A stretch of 64,000 nt of DNA from Temnopleurus reevesii (lineage: Eukaryota; Echinodermata; Echinoidea; Temnopleuroida; Temnopleuridae). Where the stretch lies: positions 45,628-109,627 of the forward strand of contig BQKZ01001114.1 in the NCBI GenBank assembly GCA_036244855.1, given 5' to 3'. The translations under genes were made by a program, and so were the position numbers. Each line of letters starts with the position of its first letter. Positions within the stretch are counted from its first letter, which is position 1. The notes below the pieces were generated by a model, which was given only the letters and a program-made list of their open reading frames with translations, searched no databases and was not told the origin of the DNA. Below are positions 53,581 through 64,000 of the stretch, piece by piece.

Positions 53581-54596
53581 ACACCACGACGCTCCTATAC
53601 GCAATTATTTTCTGCTCTTTCCGCATGAATCAAAACTACATGTAGATGTATCATTGTATGTTTCACTACTGGAAACAGGTGGTCCCTGAACAAAGTCTAT
53701 GGGAATTATAGAATTCATTAGTTGGTACATTTCTAAAACTCGATTGACGGAACAATCGAATCGCTCCAAACTAAAAAATGGACAGAATTGGCAATAGATA
53801 GTTTCATATTCATAGGCTCTGTTTCGCACAAGATCTAGTGCAAATTCAGTTAACCATTAAAGGCACAACATTTTATATATGGATTTATGGTGCTGTCATA
53901 CATCATATTTGTTTTCCAAAATGTGATGAGATATTATAAATCTGATAACACCATTTATTTGCCCAAATTGGAAATTTTCTTCATGAATGGGTATGAAAAA
54001 TTGAAAATATCACCAAGAGAGTGGCAGATTTGCTTCCACTAGCAAGAAGATGCTGGTCTTGCGACACTGAACACCGATTTAGATGCTTTCAAATTTCGAA
54101 AAGAAATTATCAAACCTTTAGACAAATATGTTAACTGTCACACTATTCAATTTCTTGATTTTTTGCTGTCAAACTGTCTTGCAGAGATCTTTGATGGAAA
54201 TGAATTTACAATAAATCTTGTGCGGCTGGAGTCTACGAATTCATATGACATAGTTTGAGTTTCTCACGATTTTCACAGAGGGATGCGATCGTTCCGTGGG
54301 GTTTAAAAATAAAATCATTCAAATAACTTTTTTTTTAAACATGATGCCTTGAATATTGCAAGAATTTCTTAAAGATTAGGCAATTATTGTTGAATGTTTT
54401 CCAAAGCCTATCATTCAAAGTATGATTCTTACAGACTACGAAAAAGTACGATTCTTGAACGTTAATTGATAATTAATTGATGCAAAAATTTTAAAATAAA
54501 AATGCATCCTGAATATCATATCATTTCCTGATTCCTACCTTCATCTTCACAAAAATAGATTCAGAATTCAGCTCAGGCAGTAATTGACATTGGTCA

Positions 54597-55090
54597 ATGC
54601 TCCTTGACATCAATTTTGGTCATCTGTGGCTGCTACGCCTTCATGGCACAGGCCCAGCCCAGGCGCCCACGATAGATGAAGCCTCCGTCCGGGAGACGGG
54701 CGGGGCAGGGCCGAGGGTCAGGCGCGGCGCTATCCGTCGGAGTCAGACCTTCCTGCTCTCATCTTTTCCGGTTTTTCCTAACTTGCGTCCACCGACAATT
54801 ATCTGTTAAATTCCGCCACTCCGCCGAAATTTGCAAAAACTGATGCTACGACAAGTATTCCGTACTGTTCTTAAAATCCTTCCTTTTCTCAACCTCTTTT
54901 TAGTCTTCAGGTGGGCAGCTTGCTCGTGTCGAATCGGATTGCATTTTAAATACTCGTCAATGCAATGTCGCCGCTGAGCACAGCTGCACCAGCGGTCTCC
55001 GACCAAAACGCTATGCCAAAGCTTCAGGGTTGCATATCGCACAATTCCCGCTGACCTTGCCCTGGCCAACGGTGGCGTGCATCCGGGTTC
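54597..55090. other. GC- and CpG-richer island
   Basis: About 55-60% GC around 54640-54740 (gggagacgggcggggcaggg, tcaggcgcggcgct) in otherwise AT-rich DNA. Could be a promoter or 5' UTR exon of a neighbouring gene; no protein match in any frame. Confidence 0.3.
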
Positions 55091-55739
55091 TTGAAGCTAT
55101 GGTATTCAACTTTGACCCAATTTCAGATTAGTCTTTTTGTAAAGTCTTTATATAACCATTAATTCAAACATATAAATATCATTTTATATTCATAATCAAT
55201 CACTATCACAGAAAATCAACTAAAAGTACATTAAGTATGCTAGTAGATATCATTTCTCCGATGAATATCCTTTCATGAACATAAATTGCAATTTTTTTTT
55301 ATTAAACGAACACAATTTTACTGCGTCTCCTGCATAGTGTCTACGAAAAAGTCTAGCATCGTTTATCGGCGATATCTTGGCTTGAATTCCACGACTGACG
55401 AGAAAAATACCGCACTTTCAGCTCTTGGAAGTTTCCAATGCATACCCCCCCCCCCCCCCTTCTTTTATTTTTTTGGGGGGGGTGGTGAATTGAGCTTGAA
55501 CTCATGCCAAAATGAATGGAACCAATTGATAGAAATATTAATTTAGGTATATGTTCCGATTTCTGAGAACCAATAACCAATCCGTGTCCATTCAGCTAAG
55601 TTGGGACTTCTGCTAATTAAGTATACTCATAATGCTAGGACAGAGGGCTACAGACCAGGGGGCGACACTGCTTGGGGATCTTACTGGGGTAAAAAAAGGG
55701 TCGCCAAAATAGGCTCAAGGAGGGGCTGGAGGACCAGGG

Positions 55740-55758
55740 GCGGATCTAGATTTTTTTC
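55740..55758. repeat. Start of a cggatctagattttt repeat, cut by the gap
   Basis: caggggcggatctagatttt just before the N run; the same aggggcggatcctggattt start occurs at 57460. These are likely ends of one transposon family. Confidence 0.4.
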
Positions 55759-56686
55759 NNNNNNNNNNNNNNNNNNNNNNNNNNNNNNNNNNNNNNNNNN
55801 NNNNNNNNNNNNNNNNNNNNNNNNNNNNNNNNNNNNNNNNNNNNNNNNNNNNNNNNNNNNNNNNNNNNNNNNNNNNNNNNNNNNNNNNNNNNNNNNNNNN
55901 NNNNNNNNNNNNNNNNNNNNNNNNNNNNNNNNNNNNNNNNNNNNNNNNNNNNNNNNNNNNNNNNNNNNNNNNNNNNNNNNNNNNNNNNNNNNNNNNNNNN
56001 NNNNNNNNNNNNNNNNNNNNNNNNNNNNNNNNNNNNNNNNNNNNNNNNNNNNNNNNNNNNNNNNNNNNNNNNNNNNNNNNNNNNNNNNNNNNNNNNNNNN
56101 NNNNNNNNNNNNNNNNNNNNNNNNNNNNNNNNNNNNNNNNNNNNNNNNNNNNNNNNNNNNNNNNNNNNNNNNNNNNNNNNNNNNNNNNNNNNNNNNNNNN
56201 NNNNNNNNNNNNNNNNNNNNNNNNNNNNNNNNNNNNNNNNNNNNNNNNNNNNNNNNNNNNNNNNNNNNNNNNNNNNNNNNNNNNNNNNNNNNNNNNNNNN
56301 NNNNNNNNNNNNNNNNNNNNNNNNNNNNNNNNNNNNNNNNNNNNNNNNNNNNNNNNNNNNNNNNNNNNNNNNNNNNNNNNNNNNNNNNNNNNNNNNNNNN
56401 NNNNNNNNNNNNNNNNNNNNNNNNNNNNNNNNNNNNNNNNNNNNNNNNNNNNNNNNNNNNNNNNNNNNNNNNNNNNNNNNNNNNNNNNNNNNNNNNNNNN
56501 NNNNNNNNNNNNNNNNNNNNNNNNNNNNNNNNNNNNNNNNNNNNNNNNNNNNNNNNNNNNNNNNNNNNNNNNNNNNNNNNNNNNNNNNNNNNNNNNNNNN
56601 NNNNNNNNNNNNNNNNNNNNNNNNNNNNNNNNNNNNNNNNNNNNNNNNNNNNNNNNNNNNNNNNNNNNNNNNNNNNNNNNNNNNNN
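55759..56686. other. Assembly gap (928 Ns)
   Basis: Continuous N run. Sequence resumes in a tattattatta repeat, which probably caused the break. Confidence 0.99.
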
Positions 56687-56826
56687 TATTATTATTACTA
56701 TTAGTAGTATTACTATATTATCATCGATCATCATAATTGTAATATTTATACTAATTTCTAGGACAATGCGCATTAATGTAAAAATGTCCACGTTTAAAAA
56801 GTTTTGGTGTCCCGTGGAGCGACTCC

Positions 56827-56910
56827 CCGCGCCCAGTGCCCCCTCTCGGTCACACGGTTCGAACCCTTTACTTGACGCTCTGCCAACTGAGCTGCTCGCT
56901 GCTTTTGATC
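56827..56910 (-). repeat. tRNA-derived SINE relic
   Basis: Minus strand: gcagctcagttggcagagcg (A box) then only nine bases to ggttcgaaccgtgtgacc (B box). The anticodon arm is deleted, so it is not a tRNA gene. Confidence 0.55.
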
Positions 56911-56933
56911 AATGAACGGATTCATAAGATATC

Positions 56934-57106
56934 GGGGTATGTTCACAAACAACTGCAAATTAACTGCAACTTTGCAGATCGTAACGCTCATTTTCATTCG
57001 CGCACGGTATGCGCGTTTAACAAGACGCGCATGAAACAATGATTTTGATTGGCACCTCCCGATCAACTGCAACTTACGATCAATTGCAACTTTTGAACAA
57101 CACCTA
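56934..57106. mobile_element. Diverged ggtgttgttcaaaag MITE, copy 3
   Basis: Opposite orientation to 19724: gttcacaaacaactgcaaat ... caattgcaacttttgaacaa cacc. Same internal cgcacggtatgcgcgtttaa block as the others. Confidence 0.7.
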
Positions 57107-57109
57107 TCT

Positions 57110-59040
57110 ATACGAGAACGGTGACGATCCATATCCGTGAACTATTTCAAATTTCTAACGACAGTTCTAAGGTCCTGGAAATCTTTTTAAAAGGTGCCTT
57201 GAATTTTGTGGATATTGCAGTGCTAGTGAGAACTGAGTGCCCAGAAAGAGGGTATCAAAATGAAGCTCAAAAGAGGCACAAATGTTGTCTTCCGAGGTGT
57301 AATTTCGTGGAGACAGAGGCAAGAAATGAGAAGCATACAAATTATAGTTATTATACTTTTATTATATATTCAAGTCTATTGGAAATAATTTGAAATAGAA
57401 TAATGGTACAAATATAAAAATAGAGGATTATACATTGACATTTGAATATACACGCTTGCAGGGGCGGATCCTGGATTTGCTATATAGTAAAGGGGGAGGG
57501 GGGCGCAGAAAATTTGACCTTCCCGCCCAAGGCACTTTCGTTCTGTGTCCCCGCCTTTCGCCAGTCGACAATAAGAGAGAGCGCCAATAATAATAGGGAA
57601 ATGATGCCGATTGAGATGCTTTCTAAATGGCACCGGTATTGTTGCAAAGATGCCAACCGTCCCACAAGTGACAACAATAATTCATCACCAAACACTCACG
57701 TTGCAAGGAGTAGAACCAGGGGTCTGTAACATAAAACAGGTGTTAATCGTATCTCTATGGTACATGTATATCGTAGAACACGATATAAACTATTTCTGAA
57801 AAGTTAAGTGGGCCACAGACGAGAGAACCGTACGCCGTGTATTTATTTGTGCGGACACAACAATCGCAAGCCGATTACGATTTGCATATCATTACAAAGG
57901 ACCATTGAATTTGGGCTCGACTTAATTTTTAGAAAATGGTTTATATCGTGTTGTAGGTTTAATTTTATGTTACAGGCCCCATGTCGCACATACTTCATCC
58001 GCAGGTTTTGGTATGCTTCGTTTTTACGGGGTCATGGACATGATGGATAGGCCGTGAGCTGCATAACACCATCATAAATTTCAACCAACCATAATGCAGG
58101 TGTTCTTATAGTCGTGCGGACGTATCAGGTCATACACCCACATGCCACATCTGTTTGCGGTGTTACGTCGAACGACCGCAGGATGGTCTTGAGATATCAC
58201 TGCCAGAATGAAGTCCCATGATCACAACCACTTTAAACACAATACTGTTCTTCTCCAGGGCTGTTTTTAAAAAGGTGCTATAACATCTACGCACGATTCT
58301 ACAAACGTCTTGTGATCGTTTCTCAGGTGCGATTTAGTGCCAGGACTTATCAATGAGTGCAAGGAAAGGTCACCAGTTGTTCGTAGAGTCGTGCATAGAT
58401 GTACTAACAGCTTTTTCAACCACAACCCATAGCGGTGTTTAATCAAATCGCTCTTAAAGTTACGCACGAGTTTAGGAAAGACTGGAGTAATTTAACAAGT
58501 TTAATACGCTTAAGATTCTCGATCATTCAGCACAAGAACTGATACCAGACGTGCGTAAAGTCGTTCTTAAAGTCTTTTGTAACATAAAAGAGATACAATA
58601 AATTTTGGAATCAATCTAAAACTTTTGCTCATGATTTGTCATAGACTAACGATTGATATTGATGATACAATTGATTGGGAATCTTCATGTTAAGGGTCCC
58701 AGCGCTGTCTTCAACCATGGTTCACGTCCGGCGCATTTTATCAGCTTCTCAATATGGTAAATATTCTAATAAATCACATTGAGCGTTTAGAAATGAAATA
58801 CGCCAAAGAAAGTTTGTCTCAAAATGTAATAAGGCACGAAATGGACTTTAGCTATACATCGTATTTTTGTAAAATGTTGTTCAGCACCCAAATTGTCCTA
58901 GGCCGAGTTGGACCTCTTCAAAGCGCGTCCTAGCTGATGTGCGACTTCGTTATCGGACAGAGATGATAATTACGTTAAATATTCCAGATATTCTCAACCT
59001 CAAATGTGACCAGAAAAATTATAAAATACTCTAAAATACT
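57110..59040. other. Gene-free stretch 3' of the FMO gene
   Basis: Contains the cggatcctggattt repeat start at 57460, a MITE relative at 58452-58585 and palindrome-rich sequence with cgtgcggacgt motifs at 57840-58190. No coding region supported. The minus-strand FMO 3' UTR would extend into its right end. Confidence 0.55.
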
Positions 59041-59370
59041 CTAAAATATAACTGCCAGAATGAAGCCAATAAGTCCAACGATCACAATCATTTTGAATAA
59101 AGTTCTGTTCGTCTCCGGATCTTTCAAAAGTCCAAGCGCTCGAGGACGGACCGTCTTCAGCGTGACCCCGTGGTTCAAGTCATCCCCGCACTGCATGAGC
59201 CTCTTACGGGCATCGGGCGTGGCGTGCGGGCCGACCAGTCGGTAGCAGGGAGGATACGCGGGAGTGAAGTAGAAGTAGCAAGCCAGCTTGGGGTCGGAGA
59301 GTAGAGACCAGAAGTTTGGTAGTGCTCCGATCATTTGGGCAAGCTCGTCGTTGTATTTCGTTGGCAAGAT
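59041..59370 (-). CDS. FMO terminal exon with membrane anchor
   Basis: 330 bp, acceptor gtccttag, stop TAG at 59041-59043. Encodes ILPTKYNDELAQMIGALPNF, SLLSDPKLACYFYFTPAYPP, CYRLVGPHATPDARKRL, and ends in about 18 hydrophobic residues. Matches the DPKLALHLLLGPCTPIHYRV / anchor arrangement of mammalian FMOs. Confidence 0.92.
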   Translation of the reverse strand: MLPTKYNDELAQMIGALPNFWSLLSDPKLACYFYFTPAYPPCYRLVGPHATPDARKRLMQCGDDLNHGVTLKTVRPRALGLLKDPETNRTLFKMIVIVGLIGFILAVIF

Positions 59371-62300
59371 CTAAGGACGGAAAAGACAAATATGCATATT
59401 TATTACAACAGAAAAGAAGAATGGATAAGAAATAACAACTCTTCGTCACCAGAAATTTCTCGTGGCACCGCCCCTGACCATTCTATAAAGGCTGACTAAG
59501 AATTCCTTAACCCTTCAAAGATTTATTATAGATTTGAATTCGGCTAAGTATAAAGGCACTGAAATTACGCGAGACCAATTCTTGGTTGAACACTCTCATG
59601 CGGATAAGCTAGCTGACCAATAACAACCTAGAGATTGTGTAAATGCCTTTCCTTGATGATTCCCAACAGATGCGGGTAAATGCGCAAACAATTGACGTTG
59701 ATACTCCTTCAAAATTAGTCTTTGAAATTATTAAGGTGAAACATCGTGACAGTATATAACTGATTTAAAAACTTTTACGTTCCATTCCCGGTAGATTTGA
59801 ATGATCCATAGCACTTTTTATGACTTATCTTAAAAACAACTTTTCTCTCCGTTTCTTTTTGTGACATTCTTTGATCATATTTGTATATCACCGTCATGAT
59901 GGGACCATTAAGCTGTAGAGACGTTCGAGATTTAACTCAGTGGAAGAGTGACAGAATCAGACTCGTGGCTACTAATAAAACCACAACTGAAAATTAAGTT
60001 AAACCAAATTAAACCAATCCTATCATTACCTTTGGCTGAAAAGCACCATACTGTGCAATGGAGGAGTCTTTGATGCTCTTGATATCCGCAAGCATTTCTT
60101 CACAGCTCGGAAGCTCCACCTCCCTCTTGAACACCTTGATGGCATAACGGACTTGGATCTCTGCCGTCGGTCCCAATGCACCACGTGATCTGACGTAGCC
60201 AATGGCAGCTAGAGAAGGATGCGCGAGTCTTGGAGGTATCACGTGCTTATAGAGTTCCAATCGATTTGAATCGTCTGCGAAAGTAAAAGAAAGAGGGAAC
60301 TTTCGTGATTCATGACTTGCCATTCTGCAGCACTTCCGAAGTGACATCGAAAAACATTCAAATTCATCCAATGTCTGGATTTTAGGCATACATTTTGTTG
60401 ATCAATTAATCGTGGTTTTTCTTCTTCTCCTCCTCTTCCTTCTTTGCCTTCATCTATTTCTTCTTTTCTTTCCTTCCTGTTTTAATCGACCCGCAAAATC
60501 CTAATAATGGAGACTTTGAATAAAGCAATTCTAAAGTAACTTGTTCTTAAGAATTAACAGTAGCTAATAAAGGGGCACTGTTGCATAAAATAATATCCAT
60601 TTGAGTAAGACGTGTTTTTCTTTACTTTGTAGAATTAATATTCCTTTCATATGACCATTTGCATTGTTACCATGTCGGTATTTCTATATTACTTAGAAAA
60701 AATGCTGGTAGTGTCATCGATCATCAAATTAACGAAACCAGTGCCTAAATATCGCGTATCTCTCATCCTACAGGTAATGGTATCGCGGATTACTGCAGAT
60801 TTGCAAAATCATCCACACAAATGTTAGCCATTTTCTCAAAAATGATAGTTCATGACAAATTGTGAGTGATAATCTTACCAAACAGAATACTCTTGTCCAT
60901 AAAAGATGTTCTGGCGTTGTAGCCCGTAGCAAAGATAACACAATCAACGTCCTCCAAGAAAGAATCATCGTCAAAGACCACCCTGGAACCATCAAATCCT
61001 TTAAGACCACCTCGGATCACGACATGTCCGCTCATGATCCTGACCGGAAGAAGATCATTGATCATCATACTCGTGCTATTGGCTGGGTGCTTGCTGCAAT
61101 GAATACCAAGGCCTTTGTAATCTATCAGTGACGCAAGCTTCTGTTTCATAAGAGGAAGGTAGACGCAAGCAGGGATTGCGTCTTTCCATCTTTGGTTGGC
61201 GTATGCGTCAGTGGGTAGTTTCCCCATGATCCGTGGAAATATCCAAGTCCCATCCCGCATACTCATATAAACCTAAATTAACAAGAAATGCATATAAGTT
61301 AGTTTTATACGACCATGGACAACATATTCAAACCTTGTCAACGTCATTCAGTTCAGGGGAAGAATGAAGCACGAAATTCATCATGGACGAAATCAACTAC
61401 ATCGGCAACACAAAGATAGCAAGGCAGGGTACGACCACTGCTGTGTACGTTCACCTCCAGAAAGTGAATCAGGACGTCTAAAATATGGATTGTAGATGTT
61501 GCTAGAAATTTCCGATCAATTACAAATCACTTGCAACTTGAAAAGCGCATTTGTGCTTGCGTTTCAACAAAAACAAATTATTTTTTTTTAGAATGATGCC
61601 GATTGGCGCATGCTGATCAACTGAAACTTGTACTTGATCACACCTTTAAAAAAAACACGGTAGAACAGTCATCACTTTGCAGGTTTGTTAAAGCAAATAG
61701 TCGATGGTCCGACAAATGAAAACAGTTCGTTATCCTGAATGTTCAATGTTAAAGGTTTGTTCGTCCGAAGATAAAACATGATTCGTTAATGAAAAGAAAG
61801 TATAATCTTCATAAGTTCGAAAATAAAATAGGGTACATAAGTCTAAAAACTAAGGTTCGTTATTTTAAGTGTTCTTTTCAGTCTCTCTAAAGTCTCGTTT
61901 TTAGTTTCGTTTTCAAACTCTCGAACATTCAAAATTACGGACCTTATCAAAGGTTCCATGACAAAATAATTTTGCTCCGGCGACAATTGCTCCGGCAAAA
62001 AACTGACACAGTAAGCCTAATGTCAAACCTAATCCTAACCCTAACCCTATACTCCTAGCCAGAAAAATGAACCGGAGCAATTGTCGCCGGAGCAACTGTC
62101 GGGTCACCTTATCAAAAAAATGAATGTTCGGAATAAAGTCCTTTTTTATACTATCAACCATTCTGGTACACATATTTGTGTGTGTTCGGACAACTGAACC
62201 CTTGGAATAACGAAACTTCTTTCATTTTCGGACTATCGACCCGACAGAATAACGAGCATTACACTTTGTGGTTTTCTTTTTACCTTCTTAGCATGCTCAG

Positions 62301-64000
62301 TACTCAGAACAGCAATATCTCCTGCAGAATGAGCAGCTCCTGTAGATGAAATATATAAATGGTAAGATGCTAACATTACATTGGGGTATTGTGACGATGC
62401 ATGTCTTGAGATTTTGAGAAGACTTTGAGGCAACGCGCCTCTGGGAGGGCTTTGCACTCCTTGTGCCTGCCCCCTCCTCCTCCCAAAGACTTACCAAGTT
62501 GGAAGTTCATGCTTTTCTCTGATCTTTATTTTTATTCTAAACGCTACACACACTATACAATCATAATATCATGACGTCATACAAAGTACAGACGGTCCTA
62601 GGACGGCATTGGTTATTCTCGGAGTACTCTTTTGAAAAATGCGTTTGATTAAGATCGACGTTCCCTTGCAACAAGCAAAAACAATGTTGTTGTTTTTTTC
62701 CTTCATACGATTGCGCCTTGATTCAAAGTAAACGGGAGAAGGGGATCAAAATTATGCCTATAATGCATAATGTTTTTAGGGGGCACAATATTTTCTGCTT
62801 ATCAGTTCGTCGTATAAAGTCTGACTCACATCTTAACGTTTGTAGGCTGTGTCGGCCCAGCGTATTTGACAATGAAAATGCTCCCTGGACGCACAAAGAC
62901 GCAGTTCATACGATGGACTGGCGTTGGAGCGCAAGCTGAAAGTCAGTCCACCCTCTGATCAGCGTATATTGTGTGCTCGGGGATCTTTTTTTTAAATTTT
63001 CGAAGACGATGGGCCGACATAGGCTAAACAAGGAAAGGTGTGAGTCGGTCTGAAGGAGGGAGGGGTTAAACCCAATAGCTGGTTGGGCTCCCGTGTCGTC
63101 AAATCCCGGAACCGTTAAAAATTCGGCTCATCGATCAAACGTTATAGTAAAAAGCAGTCTGGAACCGAATAACGTTTTATACCCCTCTTACCTACTTACC
63201 CACAACTAATACTGTCTTATCTTTGAAGTCCTCTCCTCTTCTGAAATGCCTGGCGTGGATGATTCGACCTTTGTATTCCTCTTGACCCGGGTACTGAGGG
63301 TAAACTGCCGATGAATTCACTCCGTTACAAACCATAACGGCGTCAAATACCTGTTATCAAAATTGAATGAAAAAGTGGAATGCATTGTATATTTCGCAAG
63401 AACGAAAAAGAGTCTCTGATGTCGGTCTGGATTTGTTCTGCTGATGCTGCTCCGTGCTTTAAGGAGAGCGGTCAATAGAAAGGAAAAAGAGCCAAACAAA
63501 CCGATCTTTCTGGAACATTTCTGTAAGTCTGCACACCACTTCATTACTGCTTTATGGATATCAAAATATCCGTGATTTACAAAAAAGCTTCATGTTATTA
63601 CAGGACCGGATGGGACAACAGTTTGAAAGAATTGAAGTGGAAAGGGAGGATCGTCATCCACCAATTTGGCGCCATCTAAAGCGGCGGACCCGAGCACCCA
63701 AGCAAAAAGCTAGAAGATGTGTGTTTTCGAATTTCTCTTTCCTAATTATAACCTGTAGAAGGGGATAAATGGTAAAGATAACATAATTCTTCTATAAAAA
63801 TCAGATATTTTTATTTCTAATATAAGTTCTAACTTACTTCAGATTTGGCCTCTTCATCTTTGCGCTGTGTTCGCAACAGCCACCTGCCAGTTTCTTGAAA
63901 ATCGGGAGTTTGTGAAACTTCAAGGACAATGGTGTTGAAGTTGATGTGTTTTGTGAGATTGAACTTCTCCGCATACCGGAGTAGATATTGCAAGTTATGT
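59041..64000 (-). CDS. Flavin-containing monooxygenase (3' part, gene-level span)
   Basis: FAD- and NADPH-dependent enzyme that oxygenates nitrogen and sulfur nucleophiles, usually on the ER membrane. Seen here, in order: a segment NLQYLLRYAEKFNLTKHINF; VFDAVMVCNGVNSS with YPGQEEYKGRIIHARHFR, the FMO signature region; the second nucleotide-binding motif VLVVGGAAHSAGDIAV; VYMSMRDGTWIFPRI; an FATGYN motif; LYKHVIPPRLAHPSLAAIGY; and a last exon ending in the hydrophobic anchor MIVIVGLIGFILAVIF. All six exons join in phase. The FAD-binding GxGxxG start lies right of the window. It cannot be assigned to a numbered vertebrate FMO. No other gene is close. Confidence 0.92.
60030..60274 (-). CDS. FMO exon
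   Basis: 245 bp, acceptor ttcgcag, donor gtaatg. Encodes DSNRLELYKHVIPPRLAHPS, LAAIGYVRSRGALGPTAEIQ, VRYAIKVFKREVELPSCEEM. Matches LYKYVFPPHLEKPTLAFIG of vertebrate FMOs. Confidence 0.93.
60879..61272 (-). CDS. FMO exon with FATGY motif
   Basis: 394 bp, phase 0 to 1, acceptor aatttag, donor gtaaga. Encodes VYMSMRDGTWIFPRIMGKLP through LLPVRIMSGHVVIRGGLKGF and VDCVIFATGYNARTSFM. FATGY is the conserved motif of class B flavin monooxygenases. Confidence 0.93.
61493..61650. mobile_element. Diverged ggtgttgttcaaaag MITE, copy 4
   Basis: In an FMO intron: gatcaattacaaatcacttg caactt ... tgccgattggcgcatgctga tcaac. Terminal repeats decayed. Confidence 0.5.
62284..62339 (-). CDS. FMO exon, NADPH-binding motif
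   Basis: 56 bp, acceptor catctacag, donor gtaaaa. With the preceding exon it reads VLVVGGAAHSAGDIAVLSTE. The usual GxGxSG/A loop appears as GGAAHSAG, so the second Gly of the common form is Ala. Confidence 0.85.
63200..63350 (-). CDS. FMO exon with FMO signature region
   Basis: 151 bp, acceptor ataacag, donor gtaagt. Encodes VFDAVMVCNGVNSSAVYPQY, PGQEEYKGRIIHARHFRRGE and DFKDKTVLVV plus a split Gly. The YKGxxxHxxxF pattern is the FMO fingerprint, with Phe in the usual last Tyr position. Confidence 0.9.
63838..64000 (-). CDS. FMO exon, cut by window edge
   Basis: Open to the window edge; encodes NLQYLLRYAEKFNLTKHINF, NTIVLEVSQTPDFQETGRWL and LRTQRKDEEAKSE, then donor gtaagt. Corresponds to the FMO segment YLxxYAxxFxLxKHIxF upstream of the NADPH domain. 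Confidence 0.88.

Noticed and set aside
55601..56791. Open frames of over 350 codons on both strands
   Set aside because: Almost entirely composed of the N gap.

Overview
The window is eukaryotic nuclear DNA from an invertebrate deuterostome, most likely a sea urchin. Its short exons with GT-AG introns, AT-rich non-coding DNA, dense small inverted-repeat transposons, tRNA-derived SINEs and CA/GAT microsatellites are direct observations; the taxon is inferred from these and from protein similarity. It is a draft assembly with seven isolated single-N contig joins (4571, 5546, 10900, 13299, 27695, 38317, 41809) and one run of Ns (55759-56686).

Three protein genes are supported. (1) Plus strand, about 0.7-16.4 kb: most of ANAPC4, the APC/C ubiquitin-ligase subunit, with its 5' exons beyond the left edge. 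Four or five exons occur twice, with only synonymous differences, and the exon order is scrambled at contig joins. (2) Minus strand, 47.8-25.1 kb: a PDZD7/whirlin-type Usher-complex scaffold reading HHD-PDZ1-PDZ2-HHD2-linker-PDZ3. Nearly every exon junction can be phased; the second half of PDZ2 is missing. (3) Minus strand, 64.0-59.0 kb: the 3' part of a flavin-containing monooxygenase with a C-terminal membrane anchor; its FAD-binding start lies beyond the right edge.

The most unusual signal is that single exons, not whole genes or random DNA, have been amplified in tandem. The PDZ1 exon of the PDZD7-like gene has 11 copies (two arrays, 8 and 3 units, period about 166 bp). The exon entering PDZ3 has 5 copies (about 188 bp). 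The terminal PDZ3 exon has 4 copies (209 bp). One ANAPC4 exon has 3 copies and its last exon decays into about nine degenerate repeats in the 3' flank. Most copies are broken by stops or frameshifts, but several keep an open frame and an intact donor.

The rest (20-24 kb, 43-47 kb, 49-59 kb) is intronic or intergenic DNA filled with MITEs, foldback elements with arms over 500 bp, nested insertions and SINEs. Two foldback arms and two ends of a larger TIR element let the contig order in 4.5-13.3 kb be re-inferred.
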